Shown piece after piece: positions 17,063 to 27,957 of a stretch of 64,000 nt of DNA (the stretch's first letter is position 1; the number at the start of each line of letters is the position of its first letter). The position numbers were made by a program, and so were the translations under genes. Origin of the DNA: Aeromicrobium sp. 9AM (GTDB lineage: Bacteria; Actinomycetota; Actinomycetes; Propionibacteriales; Nocardioidaceae); NCBI RefSeq assembly GCF_902506105.1, contig NZ_LR733304.1, forward strand, positions 806,001-870,000, given 5' to 3'. The notes under the pieces were generated by a model, which worked only from the letters and a program-made list of their open reading frames with translations, did not search any database and was not told where the DNA came from.

Positions 17063-17496
17063 CTCGTCAGCGTGAACTCGTAGCCGCCTTCGGGCGGTGC
17101 GCCGGCCATGGAGATGTCGGCCGATCCGGTCAGGTCGGCGAGGTCACCCGTGCCGAGGCCCGGCAGCACCTCGACGTGATCGCTGACGGCGCCGTCCTCG
17201 TACGAGCCGGTGTGCCGGAACACGCAAGAGCCCTCGTTGCCGCCGATCGTGCCGGTGAAGCGCTCGTAGCCGACGATGTCGGCGTGTCCGGCCTTGCTGT
17301 CGCGATAGGCGAAGAGGTACGTCGTCACCCCGGTGCCCTGGATGTCGCCGGTGTACTCGAACGTGACCTTCGCGGTCGTGACGCCGCGGCTGGGGTAGTA
17401 GGTGCCGTTCTTGGTCTCACCCTCGCCGTCGATGTCCTCGATGACCGACTCGTCCCAGCCGGCCGGCATGAATCGTCCTGTCGTCTCGGTGCTCAT
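17059..17496 (-). CDS. DUF3224 family protein, copy 1
   Basis: This 145-residue protein matches the DUF3224 pattern: the opening GRFMPAGWDESVIEDIDG, the YERFTGTIGG segment and a GYEFTLTS C-terminus. The family is a small beta-barrel fold of unknown function, probably ligand binding. A paralogue lies directly upstream (38 nt away), indicating tandem duplication. Confidence 0.85.
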   Translation of the reverse strand: MSTETTGRFMPAGWDESVIEDIDGEGETKNGTYYPSRGVTTAKVTFEYTGDIQGTGVTTYLFAYRDSKAGHADIVGYERFTGTIGGNEGSCVFRHTGSYEDGAVSDHVEVLPGLGTGDLADLTGSADISMAGAPPEGGYEFTLTS

Positions 17497-17533
17497 GTGC
17501 TCACTGTCCTCCCGTTCGTGGTGGTCGGCACGT

Positions 17534-17971
17534 TCACAGGTCGTAGCTCAGCGTGAACTCGTAGCCGTCGTCGCTGTGCCCGGCCAGCTCGACCGTCGCC
17601 TCGCCCGTCATGGCCTCGAGGCCTCCGGTGCCCATGCCTTCGACAATCGTCAGCGTCGCGCGTACGGCCTGCTCGTCGTGGTCGCCGAGGTGCTGGAAGA
17701 CCAGCGACCCGTCGTGACCGTCGATCGAGCCCTCGAAGCGCTCGAACCCTGATGTCGGCGCGAACCCAGGGGCGTACGAGATCAGGTAGGCGACGGTGCC
17801 GGTGCCCTCGATGCCGCCCGAATAGGCGTACGTCGTGTCGGCCCGCGAGAAGCCACGCTTGGGATACGTGACGCCGTTGATCTCGGTGCCCTCGCCGTCG
17901 ATGTCGACGATAACCTTCTCGTCCCACGACTTCACGGTGAACCTGCCTGTTGTGGTGTGTGCTCTGCTCAT
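17534..17971 (-). CDS. DUF3224 family protein, copy 2
   Basis: This 145-residue DUF3224 protein shares the layout of its downstream neighbour (GRFTVKSWDEKVIVDIDG, FERFEGSIDG, GYEFTLSY). The two copies have clearly diverged, with identity by eye at the level of distant duplicates, so they may have different ligands. It is divergent from an AraC regulator whose start is 59 nt away, which could control the pair. Confidence 0.85.
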   Translation of the reverse strand: MSRAHTTTGRFTVKSWDEKVIVDIDGEGTEINGVTYPKRGFSRADTTYAYSGGIEGTGTVAYLISYAPGFAPTSGFERFEGSIDGHDGSLVFQHLGDHDEQAVRATLTIVEGMGTGGLEAMTGEATVELAGHSDDGYEFTLSYDL

Positions 17972-18029
17972 GTCTCGACGCTAGGGGCCTCGCGCCGGAA
18001 GTGTCTTGGACAAACGCGACACTGGGATC

Positions 18030-18842
18030 ATGACGTCAGAGCCGGTCGGCAGGGGAGAGTCCGCGATCGTGCGACCGACCGCCGCCGCGCAGCACATCGA
18101 CATCAGCCGGGTCGTGCCCTCGGAGCGGTGGCAGCCGTTCATCCAGTACCACTGGATCGTGCGCTGGGAGTGCCCCGAGCCGTTCGAGCAGCAGGTCATC
18201 CCGCAGCCCTGCGTGCACGTGTCGGCCGAGCCGTTCGACGGCCGACCCCGGTTGCTGGTCAACGGGATCACCCGCGAACCGTTCGTCCGTACGCTCGCCG
18301 GCACCGGGCACGTGCTGGGCGCGGCATTCAAGCCCGCGAGCTTCCGTGCCGTGCTCGGCGCCGATCTGGGCGCGGTGTCGGGCCGAGTCGTGCCGATGGG
18401 TGACGTCGTGGACGCTGCCGATGCGGCCGCCGCCGCTGACATCCTGCGACCCGATGCCACCGACGACGAGATGGTCTCGGCGATGGAGGACCACCTCGAC
18501 GGCCTCGACGTGACACCCGATCCGTACGCCGACGAGCTCAACGCGCTGGTCGACGCGGCCGAGAGCGACCGCTCGCTGATCCGCGCGGAGCAGCTCGCGG
18601 AGCTCGCCGGGGTCAGCCTGCGGACGCTGCAGCGGCAGTTCACGGCATACCTGGGGATCGGTCCCAAGTGGGTGGTGCAACGGTTCCGCCTGCTCGATGC
18701 GGCGGCCGCCGCCCATTCCGGGCCCGACATCGACTGGGCGGCGCTGGCGGCCGACCTCGGCTTCAGCGACCAGGCGCACCTGACGCGGGCGTTCACCTCG
18801 GTCGTCGGCACGCCCCCGGCGACGTACGCCAAGGACGCCTGA
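18030..18842 (+). CDS. AraC family transcriptional regulator
   Basis: This 270-residue protein has an N-terminal effector region of the DUF6597 type (WQPFIQYHWIVRWE..., FKPASFRAVLG) and a C-terminal pair of AraC helix-turn-helices (AELAGVSLRTLQRQF and LGFSDQAHLTRAF). The start at ATG 18030 is preferred over TTG 18006 because the conserved part begins later. Divergent orientation suggests it controls the two DUF3224 genes. Confidence 0.92.
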   Translation: MTSEPVGRGESAIVRPTAAAQHIDISRVVPSERWQPFIQYHWIVRWECPEPFEQQVIPQPCVHVSAEPFDGRPRLLVNGITREPFVRTLAGTGHVLGAAFKPASFRAVLGADLGAVSGRVVPMGDVVDAADAAAAADILRPDATDDEMVSAMEDHLDGLDVTPDPYADELNALVDAAESDRSLIRAEQLAELAGVSLRTLQRQFTAYLGIGPKWVVQRFRLLDAAAAAHSGPDIDWAALAADLGFSDQAHLTRAFTSVVGTPPATYAKDA

Positions 18843-18864
18843 CCCGAGCGGAATCCCGGGGAAC

Positions 18865-18879
18865 TACTCTGGAGGCATG
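18865..18879 (+). promoter_or_regulatory. -10 box before the small membrane protein
   Basis: TACTCT (18865-18870) is followed by GGAGGC and ATG 18877. The 6-nt spacing fits leaderless initiation, although GGAGG could also act as a ribosome site if transcription starts earlier. Confidence 0.45.
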
Positions 18880-19062
18880 AACGTGTACGCGATCGCTTCC
18901 TTCGTCACGGCCGAGCCGGCCTTCTCCAAGGAGGACGTCAAGCCGGGCTGGGTCGCGCTCGGCATCGTCGCGGCGTTGTGCGTCGCGACCTACTTCCTGG
19001 CCCGCTCGTTCCTCAAGCACTCCAAGAAGGCGCAGCAGCCCTGGGAGGGCGAGGAGCGCTAG
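18877..19062 (+). CDS. Conserved small single-pass membrane protein
   Basis: This 61-residue protein has one membrane helix (about 25-46: VALGIVAALCVATYFLARSF) followed by a lysine-rich cytoplasmic tail. The motif KEDVKPGW before the helix looks conserved, as in small actinobacterial proteins of unknown function. A -10 box sits 6 nt before the ATG. It is convergent with pnkp. No function can be assigned. Confidence 0.75.
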   Translation: MNVYAIASFVTAEPAFSKEDVKPGWVALGIVAALCVATYFLARSFLKHSKKAQQPWEGEER

Positions 19063-19070
19063 AGGGCCGG

Positions 19071-21566
19071 TCAGAGCCGAGGGTCGACCGGCTCCGACTC
19101 CATCGCGAGGATCGCGAACACGCACTCGTGGATCTGCCACACGGGCGCGCCGGTCGTGAGTCGGCGTAGCGCTTCCAACCCCAGCGCGTACTCGCGCAGC
19201 GCCATCGACCGCTTGTGGCCGAGGTTGCGGTTGCGGAGCCGCGAGAGGTTGGCCGGGGTCGTGTAGTCGGGACCGTAGATCAGCCGGAGGTACTCGCGCC
19301 CACGGACCTTGACGCCCGGCTGCACGAGTCCCTTGGGGCCGCGCACCAGGTTGGCGAGCGGCTTGACGACCATGCCCTCGCCTCCGTCGGCGGTCAGCTC
19401 GTTCCACCAGTCCACCCCCGCCGCGACGGACGCCGGATCTGCGGTGTCGACGACCAGGCGACGGGTCGCCGTGAAGAGCGCGGGGTCGGCTTCGACGAGC
19501 CGGTCGGCGAGGCCGAGGTGCCACGCGTGATCCCGGGTCTCGTACGTCGTGCCCTCGCTCGCCAGCACCTGGAACGGCGCGATGCGCAGCCCCTCGGCGC
19601 CATCTACCGGCCACGAGTAGCGGCGGTAGACCGCCGTGAAGGCTTCGGCGTCCTCAGCCCGCTGCGCCGTACGAGCTGACAGTCCGTCGACGTCGATGCC
19701 GCGGGCAGCGGCGAGGTGCAACGCATCGAGAGCCGCCGGCAGGGCGGACCGGGCGGCTGCGCCGACGGCGGCGTACTGGCTGCGGATCAGCTCGATCGCC
19801 TTGGCCGACCACGGCATGATCTCGGTGTCGAGCAGGACCCAGTCGGAGCCGAGCTCGTCCCACAGGCCGGCGGAGTCGGCAGCTCGGGCGCACGCCGCGA
19901 GCAGGTTCGCCTCTATTTCGGCATCGAAGAACGAACGGCCCGTACGCGTGTGGATGACCCCGGTCGCGTCGCGGCGCACCAGCACCACGGCACGAGAGCC
20001 CATGTGCTTCTCCTCGCAGATGACCTGGTCGATGCCGGTCCTGGCGAAGTGGGTGAAGGCTTCCGCCGGGTGCTCGAGATGGTCCTCGAGCGCAGAGGTG
20101 TCGCACGGCGCCATCGTCGGCGGCAGGTAGGCGAGTCGGGACGGGTCGACGGCGAACCGGCTCATGACCTCGAGCGCACCTGCAGCGTTCTCCTCGCGCA
20201 AGGAGATGCGGCCCATGTGCGCGGTCTCGATGACTCGCGGTCCGAGCACGTCGTCGAGCCGCAGGATGTCGGGATCGCGGGGCGGGGGAGCCAGCGGTCG
20301 TACGGGCTCGTAGTAGACCTCGCGCGCCTCGACCGAGACGACCTCGCGCTCGGGATAGCGCAGCGCAGTGAGTGCGCCGCCGAACACGCAGCCGGTGTCG
20401 AGGCACAGCGTGTTGTTGATCCACTCGGTCTCCGGCACCGGCGTGTGGCCGTAGAGCACCATTGCCGTGCCGCGGTAGTCCTCGGCCCAGGGGTAGCGGA
20501 CCGGCAGGCCGTACTCGTCGGTCTCGCCGCTGGTGTCGCCGTACAGCGCGAAGGACCGCACCCGTCCGGAGGCGCGGCCGTGATAGCTCTCCTTGAGGCC
20601 GGCGTGCGCGACGACGAGCTTGCCGTCGTCGAGGACGTAGTGCGCGATCAGTCCGTCGACGAACCGGCGGACGTCCTCGACGAACTCGGCCGGTTGGGCG
20701 TCGAGCTGCTCCATGGTGCGCTCGAGCCCATGGGTGAGGGTGACGCTCCTCCGGCCGAGGGCGCGGTTGAGCTTGGCCTCGTGGTTGCCGGAGACGCAGA
20801 GTGCGTGTCCGGCGGCGACCATGCCCATGACGAGCCGCAGCACGCCGGGGGAGTCGGGACCGCGATCGACCAGATCGCCGACGAACACCGCACGTCGGCC
20901 GTCAGGGTGGCTGGCGTCGACGGGGCGCCCGGCGTCATCGCGTACGAGGTCGTAGCCCAGCTCGGCGAGCAGCTCCTCGAGCTCGAGCCGGCAGCCGTGC
21001 ACGTCGCCGATGACGTCGAACGGACCGTGCTGGTCGCGGAGGTCGTTCATCAGCTTCTCGCGCACGAACGTCGCGGACTCGACCTCCTCGACGGATTCGA
21101 GGACGTGGACGGAGCGGAACCCCTCCCGTTTGAGGCCCTTGAGCGAGCGCCTGAGCTGGTCGTGCTGCCGCTTGACGACGTGGGCGCCGAAGTCCCGGTC
21201 GGCGCGTGCGGCGTTGCGCTCGACGCTGACGCCGGTCGGCAGGTCCAGCACCACGGCGACCGGCAGGACGTCGTGCGCCTTGGCGAGGGCGACGAGGCTC
21301 TTGCGGGCGCCGGGCTGCACGTTCGTCGCGTCGACCACTGTCAAGCGGCCCAGCTCGAGCCGCTTGCCGACGATGAACTCCAGGACCTCGAACGCGTCCT
21401 TGGTCGCGGCCTGGTCGTTCTCGTCGTCGGCGACCAGCCCACGGCAGAAGTCGCTCGAGACGACCTCGGTCGGCTTGAAGTGCTTGGCGGCGAACGTTGA
21501 CTTGCCCGAGCCGCTCACACCGACCAGGACGACGAGCGAGGTCTCCGGAATGCCCAGTGTCGTCAT
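19071..21566 (-). CDS. pnkp: Bacterial polynucleotide kinase-phosphatase-ligase (Pnkp)
   Basis: Pnkp heals and seals broken RNA, for example tRNA cut by ribotoxins. The 831-residue protein has three enzymes in order. The 5' kinase has Walker A GVSGSGKST (16-24) and SSDFCRG. The 2',3'-phosphatase (metallophosphoesterase, from about 170) shows [16 protein letters not shown] and GHTP. The C-terminal adenylyltransferase has the ligase motif EEKHMGSR with the nucleotidyl lysine, then GEGMVVKP and VKVRGREY. ATG 21566 overlaps the Hen1 stop by 4 nt. The Pnkp ligase needs its Hen1 partner, which is present. Confidence 0.95.
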   Translation of the reverse strand: MTTLGIPETSLVVLVGVSGSGKSTFAAKHFKPTEVVSSDFCRGLVADDENDQAATKDAFEVLEFIVGKRLELGRLTVVDATNVQPGARKSLVALAKAHDVLPVAVVLDLPTGVSVERNAARADRDFGAHVVKRQHDQLRRSLKGLKREGFRSVHVLESVEEVESATFVREKLMNDLRDQHGPFDVIGDVHGCRLELEELLAELGYDLVRDDAGRPVDASHPDGRRAVFVGDLVDRGPDSPGVLRLVMGMVAAGHALCVSGNHEAKLNRALGRRSVTLTHGLERTMEQLDAQPAEFVEDVRRFVDGLIAHYVLDDGKLVVAHAGLKESYHGRASGRVRSFALYGDTSGETDEYGLPVRYPWAEDYRGTAMVLYGHTPVPETEWINNTLCLDTGCVFGGALTALRYPEREVVSVEAREVYYEPVRPLAPPPRDPDILRLDDVLGPRVIETAHMGRISLREENAAGALEVMSRFAVDPSRLAYLPPTMAPCDTSALEDHLEHPAEAFTHFARTGIDQVICEEKHMGSRAVVLVRRDATGVIHTRTGRSFFDAEIEANLLAACARAADSAGLWDELGSDWVLLDTEIMPWSAKAIELIRSQYAAVGAAARSALPAALDALHLAAARGIDVDGLSARTAQRAEDAEAFTAVYRRYSWPVDGAEGLRIAPFQVLASEGTTYETRDHAWHLGLADRLVEADPALFTATRRLVVDTADPASVAAGVDWWNELTADGGEGMVVKPLANLVRGPKGLVQPGVKVRGREYLRLIYGPDYTTPANLSRLRNRNLGHKRSMALREYALGLEALRRLTTGAPVWQIHECVFAILAMESEPVDPRL

Positions 21567-22957
21567 GAGGCCTCCTCCGTCCGCGTGAAGAGGGCGAGCT
21601 GCGTCGCGGGGCCGACCTCGTCGTCGACCGGGCCGACGGGCCGGTGCTCGACGGCGTAGCCGTACGTCGCGCCGGCGGCCGCGGCCCACGAGGCGAACTC
21701 CGCCCGCGTCCACTCGAAGCGGTGATCCGGGTGGCGCATCCCACCGTGTGCCAGCGCCTCGTAGCGCACGTTGAACTCGGCGTTCGGCGTCGTGACGACG
21801 ACGGTGCGCGGACGCAGGAACCCGAACAGGTTGGCGGTGACAGCGGGTACGCGTTCGGGGTCGATGTGCTCGATGACCTCCATCAGGACCGCCGCGTCGA
21901 GTCCCGTGAGCCGCGCGTCCTGGTACTGCAACGACGACAACCACAGCGACAGTCGGTCCGCCTGCCGCTCGGTCATCGTGTCGACGTGCAGCCGGCGAGC
22001 GGCCTGCCGGAGGGCGGTGTCGCTGACCTCGGTGCCGACGACCCGGTCGATGCCCTGGACGTCGAGCAGCTTGCCGATCAGCGCTCCCGAGCCGCAGCCC
22101 AGGTCCACCACGGAGGCCGGCCGGGCAGCGGTGAGCGCAGCGATCACGGCGTCGTGCCTGAGCGCGACCAGCGGGCGCGGTCGCACGGCGTCCTCGACGG
22201 CAGGCGCTGTCTCGCCGTCCAGCTCGGCCAGCCGGGTGCGGGCCTCGTCGGCCATCGACCGCTGGTGCGCCAGGTAGCGACGCGAGATCAGCTCGCGCTG
22301 AGGGTGATCGGCGAGCCAGCCCTCGCCGGCTCGCAGCAGCTTGTCGACCTCGTCGTCGGACACCCAGTAGTGCTTGGCGTCGTCGAGGACCGGCAGCAAC
22401 ACGTAAAGGTGGTTGAGCGCCGTCGCGAGGCGCACGGTGCCCGTCAACGTCAGGCGTACGTATGACGAGTCGCCCCACGCGGGAACGTCAGGGTCCAGCA
22501 CCAGCGTCTCGGCCCGGACGTCCCAGCCCAGCGGAGTGAACAGCTGCTCGACGAGCTCGGCACCGCCCGGCACGGCCGGGATGGCGATCGTCAGCGGCAG
22601 GTCGGCGTCGGCCAGCTCCTGCTTGCTCTGGCAGCGGCCGCTCAGTGCCGTGCGGAACACCTTGCCCATCGCGACGGACAGCAACGACGAGGCGGCGTAC
22701 GGCCGGTCGTTGACGTACTGGGCGAGCGAGAAGCCGTCGAAGTGCCGGCCCTTGCCGCGCACGAGGGCGATCGGGTCGACCTCGAGCAGCAGCGCAGCGG
22801 TGCACCGGTCCGGCCCCGACTCGGGGTAGAACACGTGCGCCTGACCGCCGTGCACGTCGAACTTCTGCAGCCGGTCGGGGTGCTTGTGCAGCAGGTAGCC
22901 CAGGTCGGAGGCGTCGTCGAGGACGTCCGAGCGCGAGGCGGTGATGGTCAGGAGCAC
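21563..22957 (-). CDS. hen1: 3'-terminal RNA ribose 2'-O-methyltransferase Hen1
   Basis: Bacterial Hen1 methylates the 2'-OH at the 3' end of cleaved RNA before Pnkp ligation, making the repaired site resistant to renewed cleavage. The 464-residue protein has the bacterial N-terminal domain (1-245) that activates Pnkp, and a C-terminal methyltransferase with the SAM loop VDLGCGSGALI and metal motif EVIEHID followed by RHPDHRFEW. It starts at GTG 22957 and overlaps pnkp by 4 nt, giving a two-gene RNA-repair operon. Confidence 0.95.
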   Translation of the reverse strand: MLLTITASRSDVLDDASDLGYLLHKHPDRLQKFDVHGGQAHVFYPESGPDRCTAALLLEVDPIALVRGKGRHFDGFSLAQYVNDRPYAASSLLSVAMGKVFRTALSGRCQSKQELADADLPLTIAIPAVPGGAELVEQLFTPLGWDVRAETLVLDPDVPAWGDSSYVRLTLTGTVRLATALNHLYVLLPVLDDAKHYWVSDDEVDKLLRAGEGWLADHPQRELISRRYLAHQRSMADEARTRLAELDGETAPAVEDAVRPRPLVALRHDAVIAALTAARPASVVDLGCGSGALIGKLLDVQGIDRVVGTEVSDTALRQAARRLHVDTMTERQADRLSLWLSSLQYQDARLTGLDAAVLMEVIEHIDPERVPAVTANLFGFLRPRTVVVTTPNAEFNVRYEALAHGGMRHPDHRFEWTRAEFASWAAAAGATYGYAVEHRPVGPVDDEVGPATQLALFTRTEEAS

Positions 22958-23020
22958 CGGGACAGTGTGTCAGGCGCGGAGCCGGGAGCATCGCGAAAGG
23001 CGTGGTCCGGGCCGCGCACC

Positions 23021-23032
23021 TAGGGTGGCGGT

Positions 23033-23035
<3 letters not shown>
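23021..23035 (+). promoter_or_regulatory. Leaderless promoter of the DUF255 gene
   Basis: TAGGGT (23021-23026) lies 6 nt before ATG 23033, in the 75-nt gap between the divergent hen1 and DUF255 genes. Confidence 0.45.
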
Positions 23036-24998
<1,963 letters not shown>

Positions 24999-25027
<29 letters not shown>

Positions 25028-25700
25028 CGCCGATGTAGTGCACGATGAACGCCGCGATCGTGAAGGCGTGGAAGATCTCGTGGAAGCCGAAGTACTTGGG
25101 CGACGGGTCGGGCCACTTGAAGCCGTAGACGACCGCACCGAGCGAGTAGAGCGCGCCGCCGGTGATGAGCAGCACCAGCACGGCAGTCGAGGCGTTGTCG
25201 ACGAACTCCGGGAAGTAGAGGACCGCGGCCCAGCCCAGCAGCAGGTAGAGCGGCACGTAGAGCCACCGCGGCGCACCGATCCAGAAGATCTTGAACGCCA
25301 CACCGAGCAGTGCTCCGCCCCACACGAGGGACAGCATGATCGTCGCGTGCTCCTTGGTCAGCAGGAGCAGCGAGAACGGCGTGTAGGACCCGGCGATCAG
25401 CAGGAAGATGTTGGCGTGGTCGAAGCGTTTCCAGAAACCCTTGACGCGGTCGTTCCACGTGCCGCGGTGATAGACCGCGCTGACGCCGAACAACAACATC
25501 GAGCTGACCATGAACACCGCGACGCCCACCCTCACGAGGATGTCGTCGGAGATCACCAGCATCACGATGAACGCGAAGAACGCCAGGGGCAGCGTGATGG
25601 CGTGCAGCCACCCGCGCAGCTTGGGCTTGATGTCGTCGACAGTCTCGCGGATGCGGTCCGTGGCCTCGTGGACGATGCCCTCGGGCTCACGGTCGGTCAT
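24999..25700 (-). CDS. Hemolysin III family membrane protein (PAQR/TrhA)
   Basis: This 233-residue protein has seven predicted helices and the PAQR/HlyIII metal-site residues: SAVYHR, FDHANIFLLIAGSYTPF and FHEIFHAF. TrhA members regulate membrane fluidity or act as zinc-dependent hydrolases; the name hemolysin is historical. An N-terminal cytoplasmic segment of about 30 residues precedes the first helix. It ends inside the 3' end of the DUF255 gene. Confidence 0.9.
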
Positions 25701-25728
25701 GCGCTCAGCGTAGTGCGTGGCCTGGTAC

Positions 25729-25744
25729 TACTCTGGCCCGCATG
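25729..25744 (+). promoter_or_regulatory. Leaderless promoter of the prenyltransferase gene
   Basis: TACTCT (25729-25734) lies 7 nt before ATG 25742, in the 41-nt gap between divergent genes. Confidence 0.45.
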
Positions 25745-26503
25745 GGAGTCAGCGACCTCGCGTACGGCGTGTATGAACGGCGGCTCGTCAAGCGCCTCGA
25801 TCCCGCCCGGCTCCCGCACCATGTCGGCGCGATCGTGGACGGCAATCGGCGCTGGGCCAAGGGCGCCGGGACGCGGTTCGAGAACGGCTACCAGGCCGGC
25901 GCGGACAAGATCTCGGAGTTCGCCCAGTGGTGTGACGAGCTGGGTGTCGAGATCGTCACGTTGTGGCTGCTGTCGACCGACAACCTCCAGCGTTCGCCTG
26001 AGGAGGTCGGCAGCATCCTCGCGGCGGTGGAGGGCCTGATGGAGAAGCTCGCCGCCGAGCGTCGCTGGTCGCTGGCGGTCATCGGCAACCTCGACATGCT
26101 GCCCGCGGAGTCGGCCGGGCGGATGAAGCGGCTCGCCGACTCGACCGCCGACGTCACAGGCATGCGCGTCAACATCTGTGTCGGCTACGGCGGACGCCAG
26201 GAGCTGACCGACGCGATGCGATCGCTGCTGCTCGACCAGGCCGCGAAGGGCCGCGACCTGGCCGACGTCGCCACGACGCTCGAGGTCGACGACATCGCCG
26301 AGCATCTCTACACCAAGGGCCAGCCGGACCCGGACCTCGTGATCCGTACGTCGGGGGAGCAGCGGCTCTCTGGCTTCTTGCTGTGGCAGAGCGTGCACTC
26401 GGAGTTCTACTTCAGCGATGCGCTGTGGCCCGCCTTCCGGCACGTCGACTTCCTCCGCGCGATGCGCTCGTACGCCGCGCGGGAGCGCCGCTTCGGGCAG
26501 TAA
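25742..26503 (+). CDS. Isoprenyl transferase (cis-prenyltransferase, UppS family)
   Basis: This 253-residue enzyme condenses isopentenyl diphosphate in cis, making the carrier lipid for cell-wall synthesis or its short precursor. It has the motif IVDGNRRWAKG with catalytic Asp33, LWLLSTDNLQRS, and the C-terminal RTSGEQRLSGFLLWQ. Actinobacteria usually have two such enzymes, a Z,E-farnesyl and a decaprenyl diphosphate synthase. Length and the N-terminal YERRLVKRL resemble the shorter-chain type, but this needs the second paralogue for comparison. Confidence 0.92.
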   Translation: MGVSDLAYGVYERRLVKRLDPARLPHHVGAIVDGNRRWAKGAGTRFENGYQAGADKISEFAQWCDELGVEIVTLWLLSTDNLQRSPEEVGSILAAVEGLMEKLAAERRWSLAVIGNLDMLPAESAGRMKRLADSTADVTGMRVNICVGYGGRQELTDAMRSLLLDQAAKGRDLADVATTLEVDDIAEHLYTKGQPDPDLVIRTSGEQRLSGFLLWQSVHSEFYFSDALWPAFRHVDFLRAMRSYAARERRFGQ

Positions 26504-26530
26504 GCGTGCCGGTGGGCCGCCGGACTTGCG

Positions 26531-27787
26531 TCAGGCGGCTTGGCGGTAGGGGCTTCGTCGTCGCTTGCGCAGGGTGCGGCCGTGGTGGTTGGTGAAGCGG
26601 AAGCCGTCGACGGCGTTGCCGGTGATGGCCAGCCTGCCGCGGTGCAGGAGGGTGTGGCATCGGACGCAGAGTCCGATGAGGAGGTCGAGGTCGGTGGGTC
26701 CGCCGTGGGACCAGAAGATCGTGTGATGGATCTGCAGATGCGTGTGGTTGCAGCCGGGTGTCGCGCAGACACCCTTCTGCCGGGCGAGAACTGCACGGCG
26801 TTGCAACATGTTGGGTTGGTACTTCGCCGTGCCGGCGTTGAGGATCTGCGCCTGCCGGTGCCCCTCGCCTTCTTTCACGAGGAAGGCGGTGAAGTCAGAC
26901 GCGCACGCGAAGTACATGAGCAGGTTGGGTCCGATGGCCCCGTGGCCGGCGAGTGTGGCCGGTTCGGTCGTAGGTGCGGGTTCGGGGACGGAGAAGGGCT
27001 TCTTGGCAGCGTTCTTTGCCTGTTGGGCGGCAGCTTCGAGGGTGTCGGCGTCGACGAACACCGACAGGTGCGGCCGTACGCCCTTGTCTGAGGGGAGGCC
27101 GTTCGCCAGGATCGAGTCACACAGGTCATCGACACCCTGCACCCGGCGATCGGACCCTGAACGGTCATCGTCCTTGTCACGCGGTGCGGCCACGGAGTCC
27201 AGGACGGCCTTGAGCTTGGCCCCGGTCACCGTGTTGAGGAATCCGTTGACGTGCCAGCCATCAGGGACCGCGTTGACCTGGAAGTCTTCGCGGTCCATGC
27301 CGCGTTCCCACGCATCGTCCAGGTCTTCGGGATGGACCTTGTCCTTGAGGTGCTTGACCGCTTCGAACAGCTCACCGGGTTCGCAGTCCTTGGCGACCTG
27401 GACGAGCACGTCTTCGAACTGGCGCATCGGTTCCAGGCCGACGTGCTTGAGTCCGTAGACGAACACCTGCACATGAGCCGAGCTGATCTGACCGGCAAAC
27501 GCCGCCTCGGCCACCAACGGCAGGTCACGCAGCGCGGTCACGTTCTTGACCAACGCCCTGGCCGGGCCGGCGTTCATCCGCAGCTGGTTGCGCACCCACG
27601 CGTTCAACGTCGAAGCGCCGTCGAGCTCGAACTCCTTGGACGCGTCCAGGTCGGCCAACAGCGCCGACTTGGCAGCATCGAGCGCGTCCTGTGCCACCTG
27701 AACAGCGAGCAGCTTGGCCCGCACGTCACCTGTCCGAAGCGTATGCGCAGCAGTGCGCATCGCGTCGATCGTGGCCCCCGGGTTCAT
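26531..27787 (-). CDS. DUF222/HNH endonuclease domain protein (13E12 repeat family)
   Basis: This 418-residue protein has the DUF222 domain (about 25-330) and a C-terminal HNH nuclease (QKGVCATPGCNHTHLQIHH...GLCVRCHTLLH). Such genes are multicopy in actinobacteria (the 13E12 family of mycobacteria), and their role is unknown. I start it at ATG 27787; the longer frame to 27934 would run through the promoter. A LexA-type box and a TAGAAT -10 sit immediately before this start, so it is likely SOS-induced. A basic tail (RTLRKRRR) follows the HNH domain. Confidence 0.92.
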   Translation of the reverse strand: MNPGATIDAMRTAAHTLRTGDVRAKLLAVQVAQDALDAAKSALLADLDASKEFELDGASTLNAWVRNQLRMNAGPARALVKNVTALRDLPLVAEAAFAGQISSAHVQVFVYGLKHVGLEPMRQFEDVLVQVAKDCEPGELFEAVKHLKDKVHPEDLDDAWERGMDREDFQVNAVPDGWHVNGFLNTVTGAKLKAVLDSVAAPRDKDDDRSGSDRRVQGVDDLCDSILANGLPSDKGVRPHLSVFVDADTLEAAAQQAKNAAKKPFSVPEPAPTTEPATLAGHGAIGPNLLMYFACASDFTAFLVKEGEGHRQAQILNAGTAKYQPNMLQRRAVLARQKGVCATPGCNHTHLQIHHTIFWSHGGPTDLDLLIGLCVRCHTLLHRGRLAITGNAVDGFRFTNHHGRTLRKRRRSPYRQAA

Positions 27788-27794
27788 ACCGTCA

Positions 27795-27817
27795 ATTCTA
27801 GTCGAACACATGTTCGA
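27795..27817 (-). promoter_or_regulatory. SOS (LexA) box and -10 of the DUF222-HNH gene
   Basis: TCGAACACATGTTCGA (27802-27817) fits the actinobacterial/Bacillus-type LexA consensus TCGAAC-N4-GTTCGA exactly. It is two bases from a minus-strand -10 TAGAAT (27795-27800), which ends 7 nt before ATG 27787. LexA bound here would cover the -35/-10 spacer. Confidence 0.85.
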
Positions 27818-27909
27818 TGGCAAGAGGGAATGTGCTGATATCGCAGAACAAATCGAGTGTCCGACCCGTGTGCAAGGATGCGCGCCGAGCCGTGTCTCTC
27901 GCGCTGGAA

Positions 27910-27957
27910 CCTTCGCCTCGGGCTCCGCCCTCACACTCGGCCGCGGGCGACCTCCTT
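27910..27957. repeat. Interspersed hairpin element, degraded copy
   Basis: The segment ending TCGGCCGCGGGCGACCTCCT (27937-27956) matches the right arm of the element at 8786-8805 with one mismatch, and CCTTCGCCTCGGGCTCCGCC before it looks like a damaged half-hairpin. The left arm is missing. Confidence 0.55.

Noticed and set aside
18006..18029. TTG 18006 as the AraC start
   Set aside because: It adds eight residues not needed by the fold; ATG 18030 is the more ordinary choice.
19716..21500. Plus-strand frame of 594 codons opposite pnkp
   Set aside because: Mirror frame of pnkp; no recognisable domain or start signal.
26531..27934. DUF222-HNH protein extended to 27934
   Set aside because: The extra 49 codons run through the LexA box and -10 sequence, so ATG 27787 is preferred.
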